Positions 35,172 to 43,533 of a stretch of 64,000 nt of DNA are shown here, one piece after another. A program made the position numbers and the translations under genes. The DNA is taken from the NCBI GenBank assembly GCA_900770165.1, contig CAAGJJ010000027.1:37857-101856 (forward strand). The letters are read 5' to 3'. Position 1 is the first letter of the stretch. Each line of letters opens with the position of its first letter. Below the pieces are notes generated by a model, which was not told where the DNA came from, did not search any database, and saw nothing but the letters and a program-made list of their open reading frames with translations. The stretch comes from Clostridia bacterium. Lineage in GTDB: Bacteria > Bacillota > Clostridia > Oscillospirales > Acutalibacteraceae.

Positions 35172-35197
35172 AAACCCCATTAATAAAAATGGGGTTT
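35172..35197 (-). terminator. terminator of the GH25-LysM gene
   Basis: A 9-bp stem AAACCCCAT / ATGGGGTTT with an 8-nt loop; on the minus strand it is followed by TTTGTTTTATTT-like sequence. Confidence 0.78.
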
Positions 35198-35216
35198 AGA
35201 GATATTTTTTAAGAAA

Positions 35217-36161
35217 TTAAATTTTAATTTTTAAAATTTGCCCAGGGTAAATAATATCGCTAGATATGTTATTTGTTGCTTGAATTTCTTTGTATCTTGT
35301 TCCATTGCCTAGATATTTTTCTGCAATGTCCCAAAGAGTATCCCCAGATTTAACTGTATAACTAATATATGACTCAGAAGAATCTGAATTTCTTGGGATA
35401 ATTAGCGTTTGGCCTGGATATATTAAATTAGGGTCATCTATGTTATTTAATTTAGCTATTTGTATATAACTTATACCATATTTTTCACCAATTTCACTAA
35501 GAGTATCTCCAGTTTGTATAGTATAATATATAATATCGGAGTTGTTATCATTTGTTGTTTCTGATATATCTTTAATTAAGTCCCTATACATTATATTCAT
35601 ATCTACATTCCCATTTATTCCATTTATGCTACCTGTGTTACTGTATTGCCATATATCGCATTCCATATCATTTGTTGAATTATATTGAGCTAGCCATATA
35701 GTATAACGCCTGCGCAGTTCATTTGTATTTAAATAGTTTTTAAACCAATTTAAGTTAGAATATACCCCAGCCCAATATCCAGAACTTTCTATTTGTGAAC
35801 AAAAACTGTTACACATTTGCGTTCTTGAATTAGTGGTTTGACTATTAATTAACGAACTATCTTCTATATCGTAATATATTGGTAAGTCTAGATTTATACC
35901 AGTTGATCTAACAATAGATAAACAATAGTTAGCTTCTTGTTTTGCATCTTCAACAGACGAAGCATAACTATAGTGGTAAACACCTACATATATTCCAGCA
36001 CTTTTAGCATTTGTTATATTTTGTGAAAAATATTTATCTTGTTGTCCAGAATCTTTACCGTATCCAGATCTTATTATTGCAAATTCTATACCTGAATTTT
36101 TAACAGCTGTCCAATTTATATTGCCTTGATACACACTTACGTCAATTCCTCTTTTGCTCAT
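35217..36161 (-). CDS. GH25 muramidase with two LysM domains
   Basis: A 314-residue cell-wall hydrolase. Residues 1-190 are a glycoside hydrolase family 25 lysozyme fold (GIDVSVYQGNINW at the start, YYDIED carrying the acidic pair), which cuts the glycan strand. Two LysM peptidoglycan-binding domains follow at about 211-255 (YTIQTGDTLSEIGEKYGIS) and 266-314 (YTVKSGDTLWDIAEKY). No signal peptide is visible, so it is released in another way, for example by mother-cell lysis or a holin. No phage genes are near. ATG follows AGGAGAGG. Confidence 0.88.
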   Translation of the reverse strand: MSKRGIDVSVYQGNINWTAVKNSGIEFAIIRSGYGKDSGQQDKYFSQNITNAKSAGIYVGVYHYSYASSVEDAKQEANYCLSIVRSTGINLDLPIYYDIEDSSLINSQTTNSRTQMCNSFCSQIESSGYWAGVYSNLNWFKNYLNTNELRRRYTIWLAQYNSTNDMECDIWQYSNTGSINGINGNVDMNIMYRDLIKDISETTNDNNSDIIYYTIQTGDTLSEIGEKYGISYIQIAKLNNIDDPNLIYPGQTLIIPRNSDSSESYISYTVKSGDTLWDIAEKYLGNGTRYKEIQATNNISSDIIYPGQILKIKI

Positions 36162-36207
36162 AAAACCTCTCCTAAAAAGTTATATTTAAAAGTAAATATC
36201 AAAATTA

Positions 36208-36265
36208 TTTTAAAAGAAAAATTGAAAAAATATGCTTATATTAACTTTGCATTTTTCTTTTAAAA
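36208..36265. repeat. 15-bp inverted repeat
   Basis: TTTTAAAAGAAAAAT (36208-36222) and its exact complement (36251-36265) flank a 28-nt loop, about 50-100 bases upstream of the GH25 start. It could be a regulatory hairpin or chance in AT-rich DNA. Confidence 0.4.
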
Positions 36266-36385
36266 AGGCAAAACATATAGAAAGAAGTCTTCTATATAAA
36301 ATACTATTATTATTTTATTATATAGGCTTTATAAATGTTAATAAATAAATTCATTATTTAACAAATTAATTTGTAACAGAATAAG

Positions 36386-36413
36386 TTGAAATTTTCCAAA
36401 AAGATGATATAAT
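36386..36413 (+). promoter_or_regulatory. promoter of murA
   Basis: TTGAAA (36386-36391), a 16-base spacer and TATAAT (36408-36413). Confidence 0.7.
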
Positions 36414-36498
36414 ACTAATATTAATGATTAAATACAAGTAATATTTTTTATATAGATAATAGTTCTGTATTAAATAGAGATGAGAATAGGGGTGTGCT

Positions 36499-37785
36499 AT
36501 GTTGGATAAGTTTGTAATAACCGGCGGCAATGAATTGCATGGTGAAATAGAAATTAGCGGTGCTAAAAATGCAGCTGTTGCTATTATACCTGCCACAATT
36601 TTATCGGATGATGTTTGTAGAATAGAAAATATTCCTAATATAGATGATGTTTCTCTTATTTCAAAAATATTAAGTGAAATGGGAGCAAAAATAAGGATGG
36701 TTAATAAAACAACCTTAGAAATTGATCCTAGGTCTATTGTTTCTCCAGTGGCTTCATATGATCTCGTGAGAAATATGAGAGCATCTTGTTACCTTTTAGG
36801 AGCACTTTTAGGAAAGTTTTCGTCTGCTGTTGTTTCATTACCAGGAGGATGTGATTTTGGAGTAAGACCTATAGACCAACATCTAAAGGGATTTACTGCT
36901 TTAGGTGCTACTTATAGGGTTGAGGGCGGTATGGTCCATGCTACAGCTGAATCTTTAAAAGGAAATAATATTTATTTGGATGTTGTTTCTGTAGGTGCAA
37001 CTGTTAATATTATGCTCGCGGCAGTTAGAGCTAAAGGTTTAACTGTTATTGAAAATGCTGCCAAAGAACCACATATAGTTGATTTAGCTAACTTTTTAAA
37101 TTCAATGGGTGCAGATGTTAGAGGTGCAGGAACAGATGTCATTAAAATTAGAGGAGTAGATCACTTATCTGGTACTACTTATTCTATAATACCAGATCAA
37201 ATAGAAGCTGGAACATATATGATTGCTGCTGCGGCTACTGGTGGAGATGTTTTAATAAAAAATGTAATACCAAAGCATTTAGAATCTATAACTGCGAAGC
37301 TTGAGGAAATGGGAGTAAATATTATAGAATATGATGAATCTATTCGTGTAAGAAGAACAGGTGCTCTTAATAAATGTAATATAAAAACTATGCCACATCC
37401 AGGATTCCCTACAGATATGCAACCTCAAATTACAACTTTGCTTACAATTGCAAATGGAACTAGTATTGTGAGTGAAGATGTGTGGGCTAATAGATTTAGA
37501 TATGTAGATGAACTTAGTAGGCTAGGTGCAGAAATTACTGTAGATGGTAGCCGTGCAGTTGTTGAAGGTGTAGATGAGCTTATAGGAGCACCAGTAAGAG
37601 CAACAGATTTACGAGCAGGCGCTGCAATGATAATTGCTGGTTTAATTGCAAGAGGGGAAACTTCAGTTGAAGATATAAGGCATATTGAGCGCGGATATGA
37701 AGATATAGTAGGAAAGCTAAGAGCAGTAGGGGCAGATATTAGACGTGTTCATATTAAAGAAAAAACTATTGCAAAAGCTTTATAA
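36499..37785 (+). CDS. murA: UDP-N-acetylglucosamine 1-carboxyvinyltransferase
   Basis: A 428-residue enoyl-transferase that commits UDP-GlcNAc to peptidoglycan synthesis using phosphoenolpyruvate. GGNELHGEIEISGAKNAA is the conserved N-terminus. The active-site Cys is C118 in LPGGCDFGVRPIDQHLKG; having Cys rather than Asp predicts fosfomycin sensitivity. ATG follows AGGGGTG. A terminator-like hairpin separates it from walJ. Confidence 0.96.
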   Translation: MLDKFVITGGNELHGEIEISGAKNAAVAIIPATILSDDVCRIENIPNIDDVSLISKILSEMGAKIRMVNKTTLEIDPRSIVSPVASYDLVRNMRASCYLLGALLGKFSSAVVSLPGGCDFGVRPIDQHLKGFTALGATYRVEGGMVHATAESLKGNNIYLDVVSVGATVNIMLAAVRAKGLTVIENAAKEPHIVDLANFLNSMGADVRGAGTDVIKIRGVDHLSGTTYSIIPDQIEAGTYMIAAAATGGDVLIKNVIPKHLESITAKLEEMGVNIIEYDESIRVRRTGALNKCNIKTMPHPGFPTDMQPQITTLLTIANGTSIVSEDVWANRFRYVDELSRLGAEITVDGSRAVVEGVDELIGAPVRATDLRAGAAMIIAGLIARGETSVEDIRHIERGYEDIVGKLRAVGADIRRVHIKEKTIAKAL

Positions 37786-37794
37786 AAAGTAATT

Positions 37795-37828
37795 TAAGCG
37801 TGTTTTTGTAATACACGCTTAGTTTTTT
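37795..37828 (+). terminator. terminator between murA and walJ
   Basis: A 9-bp stem TAAGCGTGT / ACACGCTTA with a 9-nt loop and six T. It lies only 22 bases before the next start; no separate walJ promoter is obvious, so partial read-through is likely. Confidence 0.8.
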
Positions 37829-37849
37829 GGGGTCGAGAGGAGAGATCTT

Positions 37850-38647
37850 TTGGCAAGATTGTGTCCTTTGTTTAGTGGTAGCAGTGGTAATAGTATATAT
37901 ATAGGTTCTGGTGAAACTGGAATACTTATAGATGTGGGACGTAGTGCTAAACAACTTGAAAAGGCAATAAAACGCTGTGAAATTGATTTAAATATTATAA
38001 AAGCAATATTTATTACTCATGAGCATGCAGATCATATAAAGGGATTAAGAGTATTTGCTTCTAGGTATGGAATAGATGTATATTCATCAAAAGGAACACT
38101 AGAAGCTATGAAACTTAAAGGTAACATATTATGTGACAAGTTTTGCTCTAAAGTAATTGCTAAAGAGGGTATGTACATAAATGATATATTTATTAAACCG
38201 TTTTCTACTTCACACGATAGTAAAGAAAGTTTAGGATATATTGTTAATACGAGTGATGGCCGTAAAATTACAATAGCAACAGATATAGGATATATATCGG
38301 ATGAAGTTAGAGAGGCAATAAATGGTTGCGACCTTTTATTTATTGAATCTAATCACGATGTTAATATGCTTAAAAATGGACCATATCCTTATTATTTAAA
38401 AAGAAGAATTTTATCGGATAAAGGCCATTTATCTAATGAAGCATGTTCTAAAGAATTACCCAAATTTGCAAAAAATGGTACTACAAGATTTATATTAGCA
38501 CATTTAAGTGGAGAAAATAACTTTCCAGAACTTGCTTATCAAACAGCGCTAAATTCATTTATGACAGAAGGATTAATAGAAGGAATTGATTTTGAATTAT
38601 CTGTAGCACCTAAAGAAAACATTACAGGAAAGTCGTTGATATTTTAA
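37850..38647 (+). CDS. walJ: MBL-fold hydrolase, WalJ/YycJ
   Basis: A 265-residue metallo-beta-lactamase-fold protein of the YycJ/WalJ group. FSGSSGNSIYIGSGETGILIDVG is the family N-terminus, THEHADH the metal motif (about 64-70), and SNHDVNML and HLS supply later residues. In other Firmicutes walJ follows the walRK kinase genes and affects cell wall and DNA-replication coordination; here it follows murA. TTG start after GAGGAGAG; three bases before rlmH, which often accompanies it. Confidence 0.85.
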   Translation: MARLCPLFSGSSGNSIYIGSGETGILIDVGRSAKQLEKAIKRCEIDLNIIKAIFITHEHADHIKGLRVFASRYGIDVYSSKGTLEAMKLKGNILCDKFCSKVIAKEGMYINDIFIKPFSTSHDSKESLGYIVNTSDGRKITIATDIGYISDEVREAINGCDLLFIESNHDVNMLKNGPYPYYLKRRILSDKGHLSNEACSKELPKFAKNGTTRFILAHLSGENNFPELAYQTALNSFMTEGLIEGIDFELSVAPKENITGKSLIF

Positions 38648-38650
38648 AAG

Positions 38651-39133
38651 ATGCTTAAAATAAAAATAATATGTGTTGGTAAGTTAAAAGAAAAGTACCT
38701 TAAAGATGCTTGTAATGAATATATTAAAAGATTATCATCTTGTTGTAAACTTTCTATAATAGAAGTTGATGAATATCGAGTACAAAATAACCATTCTAAT
38801 TCAGATGTAAACACTTGTATAATAACAGAGGGGAAAAGAATTATTTCTAAAATTAAGCCGGAATCTTTTGTAATATCATTATGTATTGAGGGGAACATAA
38901 TATCTTCAGAAGAATTTGCACAAAAAATAGAAACTCTTTCTGTTTCAGGAGTTAGTGACATTACTTTTATTATAGGTGGATCTTTTGGATTATCGAATGA
39001 GGTTAAAAAAATGTCTGATTTTAGACAATCGATCTCTAAAATGACTTTTCCACATCAGCTTACGAGGGTAGTTTTGTTAGAACAAATATACAGGTCATTT
39101 CAAATTTTAAATTCTGGAAAATATCATAAATAA
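38651..39133 (+). CDS. rlmH: 23S rRNA (pseudouridine-1915-N3)-methyltransferase
   Basis: A 160-residue SPOUT methyltransferase that modifies helix 69 of 23S rRNA. IKIICVGKLKEKYL is the start, FIIGGSFGLSNEV carries the SAM-binding loop, and the knot ends with PHQLTRVVLLEQIYRSFQILNSGKYHK. Length is typical. Confidence 0.95.
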   Translation: MLKIKIICVGKLKEKYLKDACNEYIKRLSSCCKLSIIEVDEYRVQNNHSNSDVNTCIITEGKRIISKIKPESFVISLCIEGNIISSEEFAQKIETLSVSGVSDITFIIGGSFGLSNEVKKMSDFRQSISKMTFPHQLTRVVLLEQIYRSFQILNSGKYHK

Positions 39134-39172
39134 ATTAAGGATACATTATAAAATCTAATGTATCCTTAATTT
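39132..39172. terminator. strong bidirectional terminator
   Basis: A perfect 17-bp stem (39132-39148 with 39156-39172) and 7-nt loop overlaps the rlmH stop. It is flanked by T on the plus side and by A upstream, and serves the convergent comM-like gene as well. Confidence 0.85.
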
Positions 39173-39178
39173 ATGTTT

Positions 39179-40711
39179 TTACATGCTGTTAAGCCAATAT
39201 TTCCTGTCAAGACTTCTATATTGTATAGCTTCTGCTATGTGTGAAGATTTTATTATTTCACTGCAGTCTAAATCTGCTATTGTTCTTGCGACTTTTAAAA
39301 TTCTATTGTAGGCTCTTGCTGAAAGTGCCATTTTATCGAAAGCAACTTTTAATAATGAAGATGCGTCGCTTGACATTACACATGTTTTTTTAATTAGTGC
39401 TGGGCTGATTCGTGCATTGCAAATTATATTAGTATTTTTGAATCTTTCATTTTGAATTAGTCTGGCAGCATTAACGCGATTTTTAATTGTTTTTGATGAT
39501 TCATATATTTCATTTGTAGATAGATCGTTAAAATCTACAGGAGGGACTTCAACGTGTATATCTAAACGATCTAAAAGTGGTCCTGATATTCTAGATAGAT
39601 ACCTAGATACAGCATTGGGCCGGCATATACACTCTCTTGTGGGGTGACCATAATATCCGCAAGGGCAAGGGTTCATTGCAGCGACCATCATAATAGAGCA
39701 AGGATAAGTAAGAGTGCAATTAACTCGCGATATAGTTATTATACCGTCTTCTAAAGGTTGCCTTAATATTTCTAATGCACTTTTTGAAAATTCAGGTAAC
39801 TCATCTAAAAACAAAACGCCATTGTGTGCAAGAGAAATTTCACCAGGTTTAGGTATTCTTCCTCCACCTGAAAGTCCATTAGAAGATATTGTATGGTGAG
39901 GAGATCTAATAGGCCTTTTTTCAATAAGAGGTATATTACTAGGGAGTAATCCTGCAATTGAATATATCTTTGTGGTTTCTATTTTTTCTTCAAATGTCAT
40001 TTCTGGGAGTATAGTAGGAATCCTTTTTGCTAACATACTTTTTCCAGAACCAGGAGGACCAATTAAAATTAAATTATGTCCACCTGCAGCAGCAACTTCT
40101 AACGCTCTTTTAGCTTCAAATTGACCACATACTTGTGAAAAATCTAAAGGAGTATCTTGATCTTCAGATTTATTTTTAGATGGCAGAGCTGGGTTAATTC
40201 TTTTTATTCCAGAAATATGATCAAAAAGTTCATTGAGATTTTTAACGGGGAAAACATTTATACCAGATACAATAGAAGCCTCTAAAGCATTTTGATATGG
40301 TAAATATATATTAGTAAATCCTGACTCTTTTGCAAATATCGTCATTGGCAATACACCATTAATATGACGTAAATCTCCATTTAAAGATAGTTCACCTATA
40401 AATATAGAATCTGATAGATTACATGTTATCTGATTACTTGCTTTTAAAATAGACATTAAAATAGGTAAATCATATATAGAGCCTACCTTTTTTATGTCAG
40501 CGGGTGCAAGGTTTACAGTTATACGGCTAATAGGAAATTCATATCCACAATTTTTTATTGAAGCTCTTACACGGTCTCTAGATTCTTTTACCGCTGTATC
40601 TGGTAAGCCTACAATATCAAATGATGGGATACCCTTAGAGAGATCAGTTTCAACTTCAACAAGAAATGAGTTCATCCCAAATATGCCAAGACTATTGAGC
40701 TTCGATGTCAT
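39179..40711 (-). CDS. comM: YifB/ComM-type AAA+ ATPase
   Basis: A 510-residue protein of the Mg-chelatase-like YifB/ComM family. ComM is a hexameric branch-migration helicase that helps natural transformation in Gram-negatives. An N-terminal Lon-like domain (about 10-165) precedes the ATPase core: Walker A GPPGSGKSML (about 219-228), Walker B VLFLDELPEF, then the zinc-like NPCPCGYYG and the C-terminal domain. A comEA-like gene is 2.5 kb away. Start ATG with GGGAGG upstream. Confidence 0.9.
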   Translation of the reverse strand: MTSKLNSLGIFGMNSFLVEVETDLSKGIPSFDIVGLPDTAVKESRDRVRASIKNCGYEFPISRITVNLAPADIKKVGSIYDLPILMSILKASNQITCNLSDSIFIGELSLNGDLRHINGVLPMTIFAKESGFTNIYLPYQNALEASIVSGINVFPVKNLNELFDHISGIKRINPALPSKNKSEDQDTPLDFSQVCGQFEAKRALEVAAAGGHNLILIGPPGSGKSMLAKRIPTILPEMTFEEKIETTKIYSIAGLLPSNIPLIEKRPIRSPHHTISSNGLSGGGRIPKPGEISLAHNGVLFLDELPEFSKSALEILRQPLEDGIITISRVNCTLTYPCSIMMVAAMNPCPCGYYGHPTRECICRPNAVSRYLSRISGPLLDRLDIHVEVPPVDFNDLSTNEIYESSKTIKNRVNAARLIQNERFKNTNIICNARISPALIKKTCVMSSDASSLLKVAFDKMALSARAYNRILKVARTIADLDCSEIIKSSHIAEAIQYRSLDRKYWLNSM

Positions 40712-40746
40712 ATAAGAGCCTCCCTTTATTTTAAGAATATATAGAA

Positions 40747-40775
40747 ATTATATACTGTTTTTATGTTAATATCAA
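40747..40775 (-). promoter_or_regulatory. promoter of the comM-like gene
   Basis: Minus-strand TTGATA (40770-40775), a 17-base spacer and TATAAT (40747-40752). Confidence 0.78.
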
Positions 40776-40793
40776 TGTTTTATTGTGAATAAT

Positions 40794-40826
40794 AAAAAAG
40801 TCTCAGTGAGAACTGAGACTTTTTTT
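40794..40826 (-). terminator. terminator of galU
   Basis: A stem of up to 14 bp (AAAAAAGTCTCAGT / ACTGAGACTTTTTT) with a 4-nt loop, directly after the galU stop. It ends in T on the minus strand. Confidence 0.88.
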
Positions 40827-41700
40827 ATAAATTATTAACAATTTCTTTTAAGTAAGTTTTAAAGGAATTCCCGATTTCCTTATGTTTTAAAGCAACTTCT
40901 ACTGCAGCTTGCATAATACCAAGTTTATTTCCCATATCGTAACGTTTACCAGTAAAATCTACACCCATCATACCTTTAGTTCTGGCCAAGGTACACATAG
41001 CATCTGTTAATTGTATTTCCCCTCCAGAACCCGGAGCAGTATTATCTAGTATGTCAAATATATCTGGAGTTAAAACACATCTACCTAATATAGAATATAG
41101 AGACATAACTTTATCGGGAGTATCTGGCTTTTCTATCATATCTGTACACTTAAAAATATTATCGTGTATATTCTCAACTTTCAATGAACTATACTTATAT
41201 ATGTCTTTTTCAGGAACAGATTTAATTCCTAAAACGCCAAGTCCAGTTTCTTCATATGCTCTTATTAATTGTTTACAAGCTGGATCTTCACCAATAATAA
41301 CATCATCACCATACATAACAGCAAAAGGTTCATCACCTACAAATGAACGAGCACAATTAACTGCATGCCCTAGTCCTTTTGTCTCTTTTTGTCTAACAAA
41401 ATATATGTTGGCAAGTTTAGATATATTAACTACTTCATCATATATAGCATTTTTACCAGTAGATAAAAGCCTTTCTTCTAATTCAGGAGATCTGTCAAAA
41501 TGATCTTCAATAATACCTTTACCTCGGTTGGTTATTATTAAAATATCAGTAATACCAGATTCAACAGCTTCTTCAACAATATATTGAATTGCAGGTTTAT
41601 CGACAATTGTAAGCATTTCTTTTGGCATAGCTTTTGTTGCTGGAAGTACCCTAGTACCTAATCCTGCTGCAGGGATAACAGCTTTTGTAACCTTTTTCAT
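40825..41700 (-). CDS. galU: UTP--glucose-1-phosphate uridylyltransferase
   Basis: A 291-residue nucleotidyltransferase that makes UDP-glucose for glycolipids and surface polysaccharides. KAVIPAAGLGTRVLPATKAMPKEML (about 6-30) is the nucleotide and Mg site, and AVMYGDDVI carries the catalytic acidic pair. It follows the RING/zinc-ribbon gene by 17 bases and is probably cotranscribed. Confidence 0.95.
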   Translation of the reverse strand: MKKVTKAVIPAAGLGTRVLPATKAMPKEMLTIVDKPAIQYIVEEAVESGITDILIITNRGKGIIEDHFDRSPELEERLLSTGKNAIYDEVVNISKLANIYFVRQKETKGLGHAVNCARSFVGDEPFAVMYGDDVIIGEDPACKQLIRAYEETGLGVLGIKSVPEKDIYKYSSLKVENIHDNIFKCTDMIEKPDTPDKVMSLYSILGRCVLTPDIFDILDNTAPGSGGEIQLTDAMCTLARTKGMMGVDFTGKRYDMGNKLGIMQAAVEVALKHKEIGNSFKTYLKEIVNNL

Positions 41701-41717
41701 TTAAATCCTCCTTGATT

Positions 41718-42686
41718 TTACATAATTAAAAATTGAGGTAACAAATTTAATATTAAATAACAGACCATTAGACATATTGCTAGAGGAGTATTTACACCAC
41801 CTTTATCTTTCAAATTATCTATATAATCCTGTTCAGACTTAGAAGCTTTTTTAATTTTTTTAATTTGTGTAGTAACTTGCTTAAGGTAAATTTTATTTGC
41901 ATTAAAGCCTATAAAAATCATAATTCCCCATCTTAGAATTTCTAATATCATTGGTAAGACGAGTAGGAATATTTTTATTGGTTCTAACTGATATACTGCG
42001 TCGAATAATTGATTAGGTTGAATTCTACTACTAACTGACAGTAAGTTAATTCCTAATGTTGAAGATAATTCATTTAGTATATCATTATAGTAAAAGTACG
42101 AAATATAAGTAGAGACTATAGATGATATAGCAACTATAAAAGTTATAATACTTCCTAATATATAGTTTTTTCTGTATAAAAGCCATCCACCTGTGAATAA
42201 AAAAGCGGAAAAATTAAATTTATTTTGCTTAAATTTACTTAGTCTATTAAATGTGAACAAATAATAGGGGACATTAGTTTGGACATATTCTGATATATCC
42301 TTAACTTTAACATCTTCTATACTGCCGTTTTTATCAATTTCATTTAATGGGTCAAATATAAATGGAGGTGAGATATTTGGATAGCCGTTTTGGCTGTTTT
42401 TTCCATTGTTTTCATTAAAATAAAAAAATTCATTGCCACACTTTTCGCAAAATATAGCATTTTCTGAATTTTCATGTCCACATTTTGGGCAAGTTTTTGT
42501 TGAAACACTCTCCTTTTTTGTTTGTTCCTCATTTTCGCCTTCATCTTTAATATGATCGCAATGGCCGATTTTTTCATAGCAACTTTTGTGATATGGATTT
42601 CCACACTTGGGACAAACTACGACATCACTTTCATCTTCAAATTTTTCTTTACAGTATGAGCATTTTTTATTATAAAAATTATACAA
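41718..42686 (-). CDS. RING-like/zinc-ribbon membrane protein
   Basis: A 322-residue protein. Residues 9-48 form a RING-like Cys/His cluster (CSYCKEKFEDESDVVVCPKCG, then PYHKSCYEKIGHC) that resembles prokaryotic RING finger proteins. Residues 64-86 form a second zinc ribbon (CPKCGHENSENAIFCEKCG). After a linker, the C-terminal half has about four hydrophobic helices, including FNFSAFLFTGGWLLYRKNYILG, typical of DUF2628-type domains. TTG start after AGGTGAT. Its function is not known; cotranscription with galU may hint at an envelope role. Confidence 0.78.
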   Translation of the reverse strand: MYNFYNKKCSYCKEKFEDESDVVVCPKCGNPYHKSCYEKIGHCDHIKDEGENEEQTKKESVSTKTCPKCGHENSENAIFCEKCGNEFFYFNENNGKNSQNGYPNISPPFIFDPLNEIDKNGSIEDVKVKDISEYVQTNVPYYLFTFNRLSKFKQNKFNFSAFLFTGGWLLYRKNYILGSIITFIVAISSIVSTYISYFYYNDILNELSSTLGINLLSVSSRIQPNQLFDAVYQLEPIKIFLLVLPMILEILRWGIMIFIGFNANKIYLKQVTTQIKKIKKASKSEQDYIDNLKDKGGVNTPLAICLMVCYLILNLLPQFLIM

Positions 42687-42733
42687 TTTATCACCTACAT
42701 AGATACTTTCTAAAGTATTATATTTTTCAATAT

Positions 42734-42762
42734 ATTGTACCCAATAAATCGAAAAACTTCAA
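42734..42762 (-). promoter_or_regulatory. promoter of the RING protein-galU unit
   Basis: Minus-strand TTGAAG (42757-42762), a 17-base spacer and TACAAT (42734-42739). Confidence 0.65.
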
Positions 42763-42902
42763 TTGCTGACATTGAAATTTATTCAAACTCTACAAAATAT
42801 TAGCTGGATTATATTATAAATATATAACAATAAAATTATATTTACAAATATATAATATTGAGCTAAAATATAAATTAGTATTTCTAAAAGGAGGTATGTT
42901 CA

Positions 42903-43307
42903 TTGGAAGAAAAAATATCTCATGAAAGAATATTAATTTCAATTGCACTTGTTCTTTGCGCATTAATTGTTGGTTATAATGCGTTTTTTATACCTGATGT
43001 TAGTGAACCAACTGTTATTTATGTTGATGAAAATTCAAAAAATTCAAGTAATGATGAATTGGAAAATAATGAAAATACAGAAGAATATGAACCAAGTGAA
43101 AATATTAAATCTAATAGTGTAATTAATATAAACACAGCATCTGCAGAAGAACTAACAAGTTTGTCGGGTATTGGAGATGTTATTGCAAATCGTATTGTCG
43201 ATTATAGAAATAGTAACGGAAACTTTAATAGCATAGAAGAAATAACGAATGTTAGTGGAATTGGAGAAAAAGTATTTGAACAAATAAAAGATAATATTTG
43301 TATTTAA
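42903..43307 (+). CDS. ComEA-like helix-hairpin-helix protein
   Basis: A 134-residue membrane-anchored DNA-binding protein. One N-terminal membrane helix (about 10-30), an acidic low-complexity linker (about 36-70), then two helix-hairpin-helix motifs (ININTASAEELTSLSGIGDVIANRIVDYR and the ITNVSGIGEKVFEQI copy). ComEA binds incoming DNA at the surface during transformation. No comEC follows, so a role in uptake is only suggested. TTG start after AAAGGAGG. Confidence 0.85.
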   Translation: MEEKISHERILISIALVLCALIVGYNAFFIPDVSEPTVIYVDENSKNSSNDELENNENTEEYEPSENIKSNSVININTASAEELTSLSGIGDVIANRIVDYRNSNGNFNSIEEITNVSGIGEKVFEQIKDNICI

Positions 43308-43308
43308 G

Positions 43309-43343
43309 GCCTATGTATGGTGAGTTACAATACCGTCATAGGC
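43309..43343. terminator. hairpin terminator between convergent genes
   Basis: GCCTATG / CATAGGC stem extended inward by a bulged ATGGT/ACCGT helix. Placed between the comEA-like gene and the convergent small membrane gene, followed by TTATTGCTTTTT on the plus side. Confidence 0.65.
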
Positions 43344-43344
43344 T

Positions 43345-43533
43345 TTATTGCTTTTTATTGTTATGTTTAAAAATAAAAAATAATCCTACTATACAACATA
43401 AACTTGATATTATTCCTAAAATAGCAGCTCCATCTGCATTATTTGATGAAGATAGAAATATTGCAATTATCAAAAGTGCTATGGCTGTAATTAAAGAGTA
43501 AATAGAAATGTTTTTATAAATTGTTTTTTTCAT
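43345..43533 (-). CDS. small two-helix membrane protein
   Basis: A 62-residue protein with two hydrophobic helices (about 10-28 and 33-54), a basic N-terminus and a KHNNKKQ tail. No family recognised. It looks real because its ATG directly follows the rsmA stop and has a strong AAGGAGG inside the end of rsmA, so it is translated from the same mRNA. Confidence 0.65.
   Translation of the reverse strand: MKKTIYKNISIYSLITAIALLIIAIFLSSSNNADGAAILGIISSLCCIVGLFFIFKHNNKKQ

Larger units (their letters stand above)
36162..36498. other. divergent AT-rich intergenic region
   Basis: This 337-base gap separates GH25-LysM (minus) and murA (plus). It holds the ribosome sites of both genes, the murA promoter at 36386-36413 and a 15-bp inverted repeat at 36208-36265. 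I see no further gene or RNA. Confidence 0.7.

Noticed and set aside
35217..36161. Prophage remnant suggested by the lysozyme gene.
   Set aside because: No structural, integrase, holin or terminase genes nearby, and flanking genes are housekeeping murD and murA.
43298..43501. Plus-strand frame of 67 codons overlapping the end of the comEA-like gene.
   Set aside because: No ribosome site, and it runs antisense to the small membrane gene that has a strong AAGGAGG.
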